Assembly (NCBI RefSeq): GCF_001883705.2
Contig: NZ_MDEQ02000019.1
Coordinates: 62,001 to 126,000, forward strand
Length of the DNA: 64,000 nt
Source: Burkholderia catarinensis
GTDB lineage: Bacteria > Pseudomonadota > Gammaproteobacteria > Burkholderiales > Burkholderiaceae
Reading direction: 5' to 3'
Shown here in pieces: positions 54,572 through 61,925 of this stretch (positions within the stretch are counted from its first letter, which is position 1; each line of letters opens with the position of its first letter). The position numbers and the translations under genes are program-made. The notes beneath the pieces were generated by a model, which did not search any database, had not been told where the DNA came from, and saw only the letters and a program-made list of their open reading frames with translations.

Positions 54572-55243
54572 ATGAATAAACTTTCAAAGCTCGCGTTCAT
54601 TGCAGCTACCGCAGTTATGGCTGCATCCGCTTCGGCACAATCGGTGCCGGCGTCGCGTCAAGCCGTCAATGACAACTGGGTGAACGGCACGGGCGAATGG
54701 GTGTGGATGAACGGTACGAACGAGCTCTGCTGGCGTGATGCGTTCTGGACGCCGGCCACCGCCAACGCGAAGTGCGATGGCGCACTGGTCGCCCAGGCAC
54801 CGCAGCCGCCGGTCGCTCCGGCAGTCGCTCCGGCCATTACGAGCCAGAAGATCACGTATCAAGCTGACGCACTGTTCGACTTCGACAAGGCAACGCTCAA
54901 GCCGCTGGGCAAGCAAAAGCTGGACGAACTGGCTTCGAAGATCGAAGGCATGAACACGGAAGTGGTCGTCGCAACGGGCTACACGGACCGCATCGGTTCG
55001 GACAAGTACAACGATCGTCTGTCGCTGCGCCGTGCGCAAGCCGTGAAGTCGTACCTGGTCAGCAAGGGTGTGCCGGCCAACAAGATCTACACGGAAGGCA
55101 AGGGCAAGCGCAACCCGGTTACGACTGGCTGCAACCAGAAGAACCGCAAGCAACTCATCGCCTGCCTCGCACCGGACCGCCGCGTGGAAGTCGAAGTGGT
55201 TGGTACGCAAGAAGTCCAGAAGACGACCGTTCCGGCGCAGTAA
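54572..55243 (+). CDS. OmpA-family outer membrane protein
   Basis: A 223-residue protein. The signal peptide is MNKLSKLAFIAATAVMAASASA. Next is a short Trp-rich region (DNWVNGTGEWVWMNGTNELCWRD), then a Pro/Ala linker (residues about 72-90) and the OmpA C-terminal peptidoglycan-binding domain: FDFDKATLKPLGKQKLDELA, GYTDRIGSDKYNDRLSLRRAQAVKSYL and the DRRVEVEV end. It has no eight-strand barrel, so it is an OmpA-like peptidoglycan-bound protein. The ribosome site gagaggagaa is excellent. Two Cys pairs may form disulfides. It is followed by a terminator. Confidence 0.92.
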   Translation: MNKLSKLAFIAATAVMAASASAQSVPASRQAVNDNWVNGTGEWVWMNGTNELCWRDAFWTPATANAKCDGALVAQAPQPPVAPAVAPAITSQKITYQADALFDFDKATLKPLGKQKLDELASKIEGMNTEVVVATGYTDRIGSDKYNDRLSLRRAQAVKSYLVSKGVPANKIYTEGKGKRNPVTTGCNQKNRKQLIACLAPDRRVEVEVVGTQEVQKTTVPAQ

Positions 55244-55264
55244 GCCGCGGTTCTCGACTGCTTC

Positions 55265-55292
55265 AAAGCCCCGCTCCGGCGGGGCTTTTTCT
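55265..55292 (+). terminator. Terminator after the OmpA-family gene
   Basis: AAAGCCCCGC, loop TCC, GGCGGGGCTTTTT: a stable stem 20 bases after the stop. Confidence 0.9.
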
Positions 55293-55397
55293 TTGACGCT
55301 CGTCCGGGCGCTCGCCGCTTCACCGCTCGTCCGCTTCTTATATACTCGGGGCTGACGAACCGCAGCACCGCCCTCCTCCCGTAGCCCGTTTGCCGAC

Positions 55398-56096
55398 ATG
55401 ACCAACGCCGATCCGCACGAACTCCAGAAATTCAGCGACCTCGCCCATCGTTGGTGGGATCCGAATGCCGAATTCAAGCCGCTGCACGAGCTGAACCCGG
55501 TCCGGCTCGGCTGGATCGACGCGCATGCGCACCTGGCCGGCAAGCGCGCACTCGACATCGGCTGCGGCGGCGGCATCCTGTCCGAATCGATGGCCGGACT
55601 CGGCGCACAGGTGAAAGGCATCGACCTGTCGACCGAAGCACTCGGCGTCGCCGATCTGCACAGCCTCGAAAGCGGCATCTCGGTCGACTACGAGGCCATC
55701 GCCGCCGAAGCGATCGCCGCGCGCGAACCGGGCACCTACGATGTCGTCACGTGCATGGAGATGCTCGAGCACGTGCCGTCGCCCGGCGATATCGTCGCCG
55801 CATGCGCGACGCTCGTAAAGCCGGGTGGCTGGGTGTTCTTCTCGACGCTGAACCGCAACCTGAAGTCCTACCTGTTCGCGGTGATCGGCGCGGAGTACAT
55901 CGCGCAAATGCTGCCGAAGGGCACGCACGACTACGCGCGCTTCATCCGCCCGTCGGAACTGGCCGGCTTCGTGCGCGCGACGGATCTGCACATCGTGGAG
56001 ATCAAGGGCATCACGTATCACCCGATCGGCAAGCGCTTCGCGCTGTCGAACGACACCGACATCAACTACCTCGTCGCGTGCCGCCGCGGCGCCTGA
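55398..56096 (+). CDS. ubiG: Ubiquinone biosynthesis O-methyltransferase
   Basis: A 232-residue class I methyltransferase that performs both O-methylations of ubiquinone synthesis. Seen: FSDLAHRWWDPNAEFKPLHELNP, the SAM site LDIGCGGGILSESMAGLG (near residue 51), and MEMLEHVPSP. It supplies the quinone that DadA and the Etf pathway reduce. Its end lies 13 bases before gph, a common pairing in related genomes. Confidence 0.95.
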   Translation: MTNADPHELQKFSDLAHRWWDPNAEFKPLHELNPVRLGWIDAHAHLAGKRALDIGCGGGILSESMAGLGAQVKGIDLSTEALGVADLHSLESGISVDYEAIAAEAIAAREPGTYDVVTCMEMLEHVPSPGDIVAACATLVKPGGWVFFSTLNRNLKSYLFAVIGAEYIAQMLPKGTHDYARFIRPSELAGFVRATDLHIVEIKGITYHPIGKRFALSNDTDINYLVACRRGA

Positions 56097-56109
56097 CCTT
56101 TCGACCGGC

Positions 56110-56826
56110 ATGACGACTCCCCTTTCGACCGCACGGGCCGCACTCGACGAACCGCGCCTGCTGCACTGCGATGCCGTGCTGTTCGACCTGGACGGCACGC
56201 TCGCCGACACCGCGCCCGATCTCGCGGCTGCCGTCAACAAGATGCAGCGCGTGCGCGGCCTGCCCGAAACGCCGCTCGACATGTTGCGGCCGCTGGCCTC
56301 GGCCGGCGCGCGTGGCCTGCTCGGCGGCGCGTTCGGCATCGATCCGCAGACGCACGGCTACGAAGCGATGCGCGACGAGTTCCTGGCCAACTACGCGATG
56401 GATATCTGCGTGCACACGACGCTGTTCCCCGGCATCGGCGACGTGCTCGACGAACTCGATGCGCGCGGCGTGCGCTGGGGCATCGTCACGAACAAGGCGA
56501 TGCGGCTCACGGCGCCGCTCGTCGATCTGCTCGGTCTCGCACCGCGCGCCGCCTGCGTCGTCGGGGGCGACACAACGCCGCACCCGAAGCCGCACCCGGC
56601 CCCGCTGCTGCATGCGGCCGACCAGTTGACACTCGCGCCCGCGCGCATCGTCTACGTCGGCGACGACCTGCGCGACATTCAGGCCGGCAGTGCTGCCGGC
56701 ATGGCGACGGTCGCAGCCGCGTACGGCTATTGCGGCGATGGCGCCGCGCCCGCCGACTGGCAGGCCCAGCACCTCGTCGACACGACGCACGAACTGCGCG
56801 AACTGCTGCGCGATGTTGGGCTATAA
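56110..56826 (+). CDS. gph: Phosphoglycolate phosphatase
   Basis: A 238-residue HAD-family enzyme. Motif I is FDLDGTLADT near residue 20, motif II region GIVTNKAM, and motif III with GDDLRDIQAGSAAGM. It removes phosphate from 2-phosphoglycolate formed in DNA repair. The gene ends just before the tmRNA, whose -10 box overlaps its stop codon. Confidence 0.9.
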   Translation: MTTPLSTARAALDEPRLLHCDAVLFDLDGTLADTAPDLAAAVNKMQRVRGLPETPLDMLRPLASAGARGLLGGAFGIDPQTHGYEAMRDEFLANYAMDICVHTTLFPGIGDVLDELDARGVRWGIVTNKAMRLTAPLVDLLGLAPRAACVVGGDTTPHPKPHPAPLLHAADQLTLAPARIVYVGDDLRDIQAGSAAGMATVAAAYGYCGDGAAPADWQAQHLVDTTHELRELLRDVGL

Positions 56827-56827
56827 T
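56822..56827 (+). promoter_or_regulatory. -10 element of ssrA, overlapping the gph stop
   Basis: TATAAT at 56822-56827 lies 22 bases upstream of the mature tmRNA 5' end. The -35 is not obvious. Confidence 0.5.
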
Positions 56828-56843
56828 GATTGATCTTATCCGC

Positions 56844-57213
56844 GGGGGCGACCTGGTTTCGACAGGGGTTGTGAAGCGGCTAGGGCATGTCGAGGACCCG
56901 TCACCTCGTTAATCAATGGGAAAATCGTAACTGCAAACGACGATACGTTCGCACTGGCAGCCTAACGGCCGCCGTCCTCTGCCTAGTTCACTGACGGGCT
57001 AGTGTCGCAAGACCGGTAGCAATACCGCCAGAGGTCATTTACGTCAGTTAAGTCCTGTCGGCGTCGCGACGCCAGGATCGAAAACCTAGCGAATCGCCGT
57101 AGTGCAGCGTGTTCGTCCGCGTCGCTGCGGTTAAATCAAATGACTGAACTAAACATGTAGAACTAGTCGTAGAGCGCTTCTGGACGCGGGTTCGATTCCC
57201 GCCGCCTCCACCA
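56844..57213 (+). ncRNA. ssrA: Transfer-messenger RNA (tmRNA)
   Basis: A 370-base RNA. The 5' end GGGGGCG pairs with CGCCTCC just before ACCA at the 3' end, forming the tRNA-like acceptor stem. GGTTTCGACAGGGG and GGTTCGATTCCCGCC give the T-arm and start region of tmRNA. The reading frame starting GCAAACGACGATACGTTCGC encodes ANDDTFALAA and stops at TAA, giving the proteolysis tag with the AA end. It rescues stalled ribosomes with SmpB, encoded elsewhere. The 3' end is intact, with no integrase nearby. Confidence 0.98.
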
Positions 57214-57233
57214 AATTCCGCGCTCGCCGCACG

Positions 57234-57266
57234 AACCCCGCATGACGCAAGTCTGCGGGGTTTTTT
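57234..57266 (+). terminator. Terminator of ssrA
   Basis: CCCCGCA, loop, TGCGGGG, then TTTTTT: about 20 bases past the tmRNA 3' end. Confidence 0.9.
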
Positions 57267-57489
57267 GTTGCCGGCGAAACGCATGCGCCCCGCTCCTTCC
57301 GAAAAAAACGCCCAACCCCGGACGGGCCGGGCGGAATGCCACCGGCATTCCGGCGACAGGAGGTGACAGATGTTCGGCCGCGCCCGCGCAAACATCGGTC
57401 GCGCCGGGCTGCGGCCAACCCGGGTGCCGCAGCCTCGGACGCGACGCGTCGTCGCGCCCGGCACTCACGCACACCGGGCGATGCGCGGC

Positions 57490-57843
57490 TTAGCTGCCGC
57501 GATACAGCGACTTCATTTCTTCAACGGTGGCCGGGCGCACGCCGATCGCACGCGAACCCGATGCCGATGCACCCTGTGCCTGCGCACCGTAGCCGCTGGC
57601 GTCGGCACCCTGCGCTTGCGCCAGCGCGCTGCGCTGCTGCTCCGCGACACGCGCCGTTGCGGCCTGGATCGCTTCCGGATAGTGCGAATCTTCACCGCGA
57701 GCGGAGTTGTAACCAGCCTGCTGGAGCTGGACCAGTTCGGCACGGACCTGCGCCCGGGTGATCGTCGAGCCCGACTGGGCGAACGACACGACCGGGGCAA
57801 CGAGAGCGGCAGCAACGACAACAGCTTGAACGAGCGACTTCAT
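57490..57843 (-). CDS. Small exported DUF4148-family protein
   Basis: A 117-residue protein. The signal peptide MKSLVQAVVVAAALVAPVVSFAQ is cleaved after SFA. The mature part has TRAQVRAELVQLQQAGYN, the DUF4148 signature (Burkholderia and relatives), followed by a region rich in Ala, Gln and Ser ending in a conserved SLYRGS. Many paralogues occur in these genomes. Function is unknown, though links to stress have been suggested. The palindrome at 57970 lies upstream. Confidence 0.88.
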   Translation of the reverse strand: MKSLVQAVVVAAALVAPVVSFAQSGSTITRAQVRAELVQLQQAGYNSARGEDSHYPEAIQAATARVAEQQRSALAQAQGADASGYGAQAQGASASGSRAIGVRPATVEEMKSLYRGS

Positions 57844-58224
57844 GATGACCTACCTCCGGATTTGTCTGTGTTCGCGGTGAACACCTTGTTCATCGCTGAC
57901 AAACCGAAGTTTATGTAGGCAGATGCTTAAGAATAAGGCAGGTTTCTGGAAGACATCCTTCCTGATTTAAGGGTTAACCCTAGATTTCCTGATTGGTCGG
58001 CGATGCGCGCATGCCGGCTTCGTTCGACATCGCGTTGCATGAAGCCTCGCCGGAAAGCAAGAGCCCCGCGAAGCAGCAACGCTTCGCGGGGCTCGAGCAG
58101 AATCAGCATCGCACGGAATTCGTACCGTTGCCGGTCGGGGCGGCCAGACCGCTTCGCCGGTTACAGCGCCTGCCGGTCAAACCGGCGCCGCATGACCACG
58201 GTGCAAACGCGCCTGTCCGCCTCG
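57844..58224. other. Intergenic region with palindrome and inverted repeat
   Basis: A 381-base region between two small exported-protein genes. It contains AGGGTTAACCCT, a perfect 12-base palindrome at 57970-57981, in the promoter region of the DUF4148 gene, and a perfect 14-base inverted repeat at 58061-58094. I see no gene in it. Confidence 0.55.
58061..58094. repeat. Perfect 14-base inverted repeat, terminator-like
   Basis: GAGCCCCGCGAAGC, loop AGCAAC, GCTTCGCGGGGCTC. It has no T-run on either side. It could stop the gene at 58225-58494 or act as an RNA-stabilising stem. Confidence 0.6.
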
Positions 58225-58494
58225 TTACTGGCTATCCATCGGGCACTTCAGGTTGCAGCCGTTCGGGTCGCCCAGGTCGCCCTTGCGGCGCAAGGCCGAC
58301 TTCTTGCCGCCCTGGTATTTCTGCGACGGCGCCGATGCAGCGAACGGCATCTGCGGATGCTCGTTCAGGCGAAACTGTTCGCTCAGGATGCCGCCGGGCA
58401 CACCGGGGGAATTCTGCGCGAGCGCAAACGGCGACACAGCGACCAGCAGCCCCGCGGTCAACGCTGCCGCGGCGAGGGGAACTGAAAATTTCAT
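58225..58494 (-). CDS. Small exported protein of unknown function
   Basis: An 89-residue protein. Signal peptide MKFSVPLAAAALTAGLLVAV then SPFALA-Q at about residue 27. The mature part contains the basic stretch KKSALRRKGDLG and two cysteines in NGCNLKCPMDSQ at the very end, a possible metal or disulfide pair (CxxxC). I do not recognise the family. It sits on the minus strand just downstream of the fds regulator gene, 101 bases away. Confidence 0.7.
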   Translation of the reverse strand: MKFSVPLAAAALTAGLLVAVSPFALAQNSPGVPGGILSEQFRLNEHPQMPFAASAPSQKYQGGKKSALRRKGDLGDPNGCNLKCPMDSQ

Positions 58495-58595
58495 GGCGGG
58501 ATGACGCCTGAACGGCGTGCTTGTTGGAACGTTGATCAAGCGGCAAGCGTAGCGCAAATTCCCCGCTGCTGCAGCGCGGCTCGATCGCGTCCCCG

Positions 58596-59702
58596 TTACC
58601 GGGAATTGCCGTCCGGCGCGCTCGTGCCGTCGCTGCCGGCCAGCCCTGTCGCGATGCTCGTCAGCGTTCCGCACGCGGCCGGATCGTAGCCGTCGAGATG
58701 TGCGACGCGTTCGACGAAGCGCGCGTCGCGCAGCAGCGCCAGCACGCCGGCAAGCGGCCGCGCGTCGAGCCGCGCGCGTTCGCACGCGAAGTAATAGTCC
58801 TCGTCGACGACCGGGATGAAGTCGAGCCCGAAATGATGGGCGGCCGGCTCGACGCCGAAGCCGAGATCGGCCATTCCGCTCGCGACAAACGCCGCGATCG
58901 CCGAATGCGTGAGCTCGGCCGACGCATAGCCGTCGATGCGCTCGGGATCGATGCCGATCGCGCGCAGCGCGAGATCCAGCAGCATGCGCGTGCCCGATCC
59001 CGGCTGGCGGTTGACGAAGCGGATGTCATTGCGCGCGAGATCCGCGAGCCCGCGAACCTGCTTCGGGTTGCCGCGCGGCACGAACAGCCCTTGCTGGCGG
59101 CGCGTCAGATGGATCAGCACGTGGCGCGTGTCGTCGAGCCACGGTCGGTAGATCTGCGCGCACTGCGCGCGGAACGCGCCGTGCGGCAGATGGAAACCGG
59201 CCAGGTCGCATTCGCCGCGGGCGAGCGCCTGCACGGCCTCGACGCTCTCGCGATACTTGATGTCGACGGCCGCCTGCGCATCGACGAGCGCGGAGACGAG
59301 CGTCGCGACCGCGTAGCCGTGCGACGCGTGGATGCGCACGGCGCCGTCGCGCTGCGCGAGCCGCCGGTTCAGGTCGCTCGACACCTCGGCCGCCAGCGTG
59401 CGCAGGTTCCCGTCGAGCCGGCTACGCGCGAGGCGCTGCGCATCGACAACCGCCTGCCCGAGTGCCGACAGCGTCGATCCCTTGCCCCGTGCGGTTTCGA
59501 TCAACTCCCCGCCGATGCGCGCCTCCAGCGCGCGCAGCATGCCCCACGCGTGCCGGTAGGACAGCCCTTTCGCGTGAGCGGCCTGCGCAATGCTGCCCGT
59601 GTCGGCCACGAGTTCCAGCAATGGCGCGACATCCGACAGGCTGGCCGTGCGACCTTCCGTGTCGCGTACGGTCAGATATGCGTCGCATTCGATCCGAATC
59701 AA
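58596..59702 (-). CDS. ModE-like regulator of the formate dehydrogenase operon (FdsR-like)
   Basis: A 368-residue protein. The first 115 residues are a ModE-type winged helix (LSDVAPLLELVADTGSIAQAAHAKGLSYRHAWGMLRALEA with the basic recognition helix). Residues about 120-345 are a periplasmic-binding-like sensor domain (GAVRIHASHGYAVATLV, VNRQPGSGTRMLLDLAL, GMADLGFGVEPAAHHFGLDF). This is the build of FdsR, the regulator next to fds genes in Cupriavidus. It is divergent from fdsG with 131 bases between. Effector (formate, molybdate or other) is not known. Confidence 0.85.
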   Translation of the reverse strand: MIRIECDAYLTVRDTEGRTASLSDVAPLLELVADTGSIAQAAHAKGLSYRHAWGMLRALEARIGGELIETARGKGSTLSALGQAVVDAQRLARSRLDGNLRTLAAEVSSDLNRRLAQRDGAVRIHASHGYAVATLVSALVDAQAAVDIKYRESVEAVQALARGECDLAGFHLPHGAFRAQCAQIYRPWLDDTRHVLIHLTRRQQGLFVPRGNPKQVRGLADLARNDIRFVNRQPGSGTRMLLDLALRAIGIDPERIDGYASAELTHSAIAAFVASGMADLGFGVEPAAHHFGLDFIPVVDEDYYFACERARLDARPLAGVLALLRDARFVERVAHLDGYDPAACGTLTSIATGLAGSDGTSAPDGNSR

Positions 59703-59782
59703 TTATGCACTCCGACTTCCTATTGCGATCGAGAAATCTTCCGCTTATCGTGGGTCAAAATCAATCAGAACGAAGTCGCGAT

Positions 59783-59812
59783 GCGCACTATATGAATTTC
59801 GAGCGCATATGA
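59783..59812 (+). promoter_or_regulatory. Direct repeat in the fds promoter region
   Basis: GCGC, then ATATGA (59783-59795, three bases apart) and GCGCATATGA at 59803-59812. They are 20 bases apart, which places them on the same face of the helix, next to the fdsG start. A possible activator site; binding is inferred only. Confidence 0.3.
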
Positions 59813-59833
59813 GACTTTGGAGGAGCATAACCG

Positions 59834-60334
59834 ATGTCCCCGAATTCCCCTGCGCCCGACGCGCTCGTCGAGCGCCATGCGCGCGCCGGCCGGTCGCTCG
59901 TGGCGATCCTGCACGCGATCCAGGACGACGCGGGCTACGTGCCGCCAGGCTGCGTTGCGCCGCTCGCCAGGGCGCTCAACTTGTCACGCGCTGAAGTACA
60001 CGGCGTACTGACTTACTACCACCACTTCCGCACCGCGCCGCCCGCGCGCGTAACGATCCAGATGTGTCGCGCCGAAGCATGCCGCAGCATGGGCTGCGAA
60101 GCGCTGGCCGCGCATGCGGAAGCCCGCACGGGCTGCCGGTTCGACGCGGCGCACGGCGATGCCGCGGATGCGCACGCGCCGGATACCGTCGCGCTCGAAT
60201 CGGTCTACTGCCTCGGACTGTGTGCGCAGTCACCGTCGCTGACGGTCAACGGCGTGCTTCACGCCAAGGTCACGCCGGAGAAATTCGACGCGCTGCTGGC
60301 CAATGCGGTCGCCCACACCCCGGAGGCCGCATGA
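59834..60334 (+). CDS. fdsG: NAD-dependent formate dehydrogenase gamma subunit
   Basis: A 166-residue protein related to NuoE. The four cysteine ligands of the [2Fe-2S] cluster are seen as MCRAEACRSMGC (first two) and YCLGLC (last two). The N-terminal helix region has LVAILHAIQDDAGYVPPGCVAPLARALNLSRAEVHGVLTYYHHF. It passes electrons between FdsB and FdsA in the soluble enzyme. The ribosome site ggagga lies before the ATG. It overlaps fdsB by 4 bases. Confidence 0.94.
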   Translation: MSPNSPAPDALVERHARAGRSLVAILHAIQDDAGYVPPGCVAPLARALNLSRAEVHGVLTYYHHFRTAPPARVTIQMCRAEACRSMGCEALAAHAEARTGCRFDAAHGDAADAHAPDTVALESVYCLGLCAQSPSLTVNGVLHAKVTPEKFDALLANAVAHTPEAA

Positions 60335-61908
60335 CGACCCGCATCTACGTTCCGCGCGATTCGTCCGCGCTGGCACTCGGCGCCGACACGCTCGCCGTCG
60401 CGATCGTCGCGGAAGCCGAACGGCGCGGCGTCGCCATCGAACTGGTCCGCAACGGCTCGCGCGGGCTGCTGTGGCTCGAGCCGCTCGTCGAGGTCGGCAC
60501 GGCCGCCGGCCGCGTCGGCTATGCGAACCTGTCGGCCGCCGACGTGCCGGCCCTGTTCGACGCAAACTGGCTCGAAGGCGGCATGCATCCGAGCGGCGTC
60601 GGCCTCGTCGACGCGCTGCCCTATCTCGCGCGCCAGCAGCGCCTCACGTTCGCGCGCATCGGCCTGACCGATCCGTTGTCGATCGACGACTACCTGCAAC
60701 ACGAAGGCCTCGCCGGCCTGAAGAACGCGCTCGCGCTCGACGGCGATGCCGCGTGCGAGACGCTGCTCGAATCGGGGCTGCGCGGCCGCGGCGGCGCGGC
60801 GTTTCCGGCCGGCATCAAGTGGCGCACGGTCCGGCACGCGAGCGCCGCGCAGAAGTACATCGTCTGCAACGCGGACGAAGGCGATTCGGGCACGTTCTCC
60901 GATCGCCTGATCATGGAATGCGATCCGTACTGCCTGATCGAAGGAATGATCATCGCGGGCATCGCGACCGGCGCGACGGTCGGCTACATCTACGTGCGCA
61001 GCGAATACCCGCACGCGATCGCCACGCTCGAAGCCGCGATCGTCCGCGCGCGCGAAGCCGGCTGGCTTGGTGAACACGTGCTCGGCTCCGCACACGCATT
61101 CGAGCTGCACGTCGCGAAAGGCGCGGGCTCGTATGTGTGCGGCGAGGAAACGGCGTTGCTCGAATCGCTCGAGGGCAAGCGCGGCGTCGTGCGCGCGAAG
61201 CCGCCGCTGCCCGCGCTTGCCGGCCTGTTCGGCCAGCCGACCGTCATCAACAACGTGATCACGCTCGCGACGGCGCCGGTGATTTTCGCGCGCGGCGCCG
61301 CGTTCTATCGCGACTACGGGATGGGCCGCTCGCGCGGCACGCTGCCGTTCCAGCTTGCGGGCAACATCCGGCACGGCGGCCTCGTCGAGCTCGCGTTCGG
61401 CGTCACGCTGCGCGAGTTGCTGTTCGACTTCGGCGGCGGCACGGCAAGCGGCCGGCCCGCACGCGCCGCGCAGGTCGGCGGCCCGCTCGGCACCTACCTG
61501 CCCGACCACCAGTGGGACGTGCCGCTCGACTACGAGGCGTACACGGCGATCGGCGCGGTAGTCGGCCACGGCGGCATCGTGCTGCACGACGACACGTCGA
61601 ACCTCGCCGAGCTTGCCGAATATGCGATGAAGTTCTGCGCGATCGAATCATGCGGCAAATGCACGCCGTGCCGGATCGGGTCGACGCGCGGCGTCGAGAC
61701 GATCGCGCGCATCCGCCACGGCGATACGTCGGAGCGGCAGGTCACGCTGCTGCGCGACCTTTGCGACACGATGCTGGCCGGTTCGCTGTGCGCGATGGGC
61801 GGGATGACGCCCTACCCGGTGCTGTCCGCGCTCGACCATTTCCCCGAAGATTTCGGGCTCGCTGCCGGCAAGGATGCCGTGTCGGGCCCGGTCAAGGCTG
61901 CGGCCTGA
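60331..61908 (+). CDS. fdsB: NAD-dependent formate dehydrogenase beta subunit
   Basis: A 525-residue protein. Residues 1-110 form a thioredoxin-like N-terminus. The middle is NuoF-like with the FMN/NAD region SGLRGRGGAAFPAGIKW, NADEGDSGTFSDR and CGEETALLESLEGKRG. The C-terminal [4Fe-4S] ligands are in CGKCTPCRIGS and a later Cys. It reduces NAD+ with electrons from formate. The start ATG overlaps the fdsG stop (ATGA). Only 17 bases separate it from fdsA. Confidence 0.95.
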   Translation: MTTRIYVPRDSSALALGADTLAVAIVAEAERRGVAIELVRNGSRGLLWLEPLVEVGTAAGRVGYANLSAADVPALFDANWLEGGMHPSGVGLVDALPYLARQQRLTFARIGLTDPLSIDDYLQHEGLAGLKNALALDGDAACETLLESGLRGRGGAAFPAGIKWRTVRHASAAQKYIVCNADEGDSGTFSDRLIMECDPYCLIEGMIIAGIATGATVGYIYVRSEYPHAIATLEAAIVRAREAGWLGEHVLGSAHAFELHVAKGAGSYVCGEETALLESLEGKRGVVRAKPPLPALAGLFGQPTVINNVITLATAPVIFARGAAFYRDYGMGRSRGTLPFQLAGNIRHGGLVELAFGVTLRELLFDFGGGTASGRPARAAQVGGPLGTYLPDHQWDVPLDYEAYTAIGAVVGHGGIVLHDDTSNLAELAEYAMKFCAIESCGKCTPCRIGSTRGVETIARIRHGDTSERQVTLLRDLCDTMLAGSLCAMGGMTPYPVLSALDHFPEDFGLAAGKDAVSGPVKAAA

Positions 61909-61925
61909 CCCAGAAGGAGACCTGC

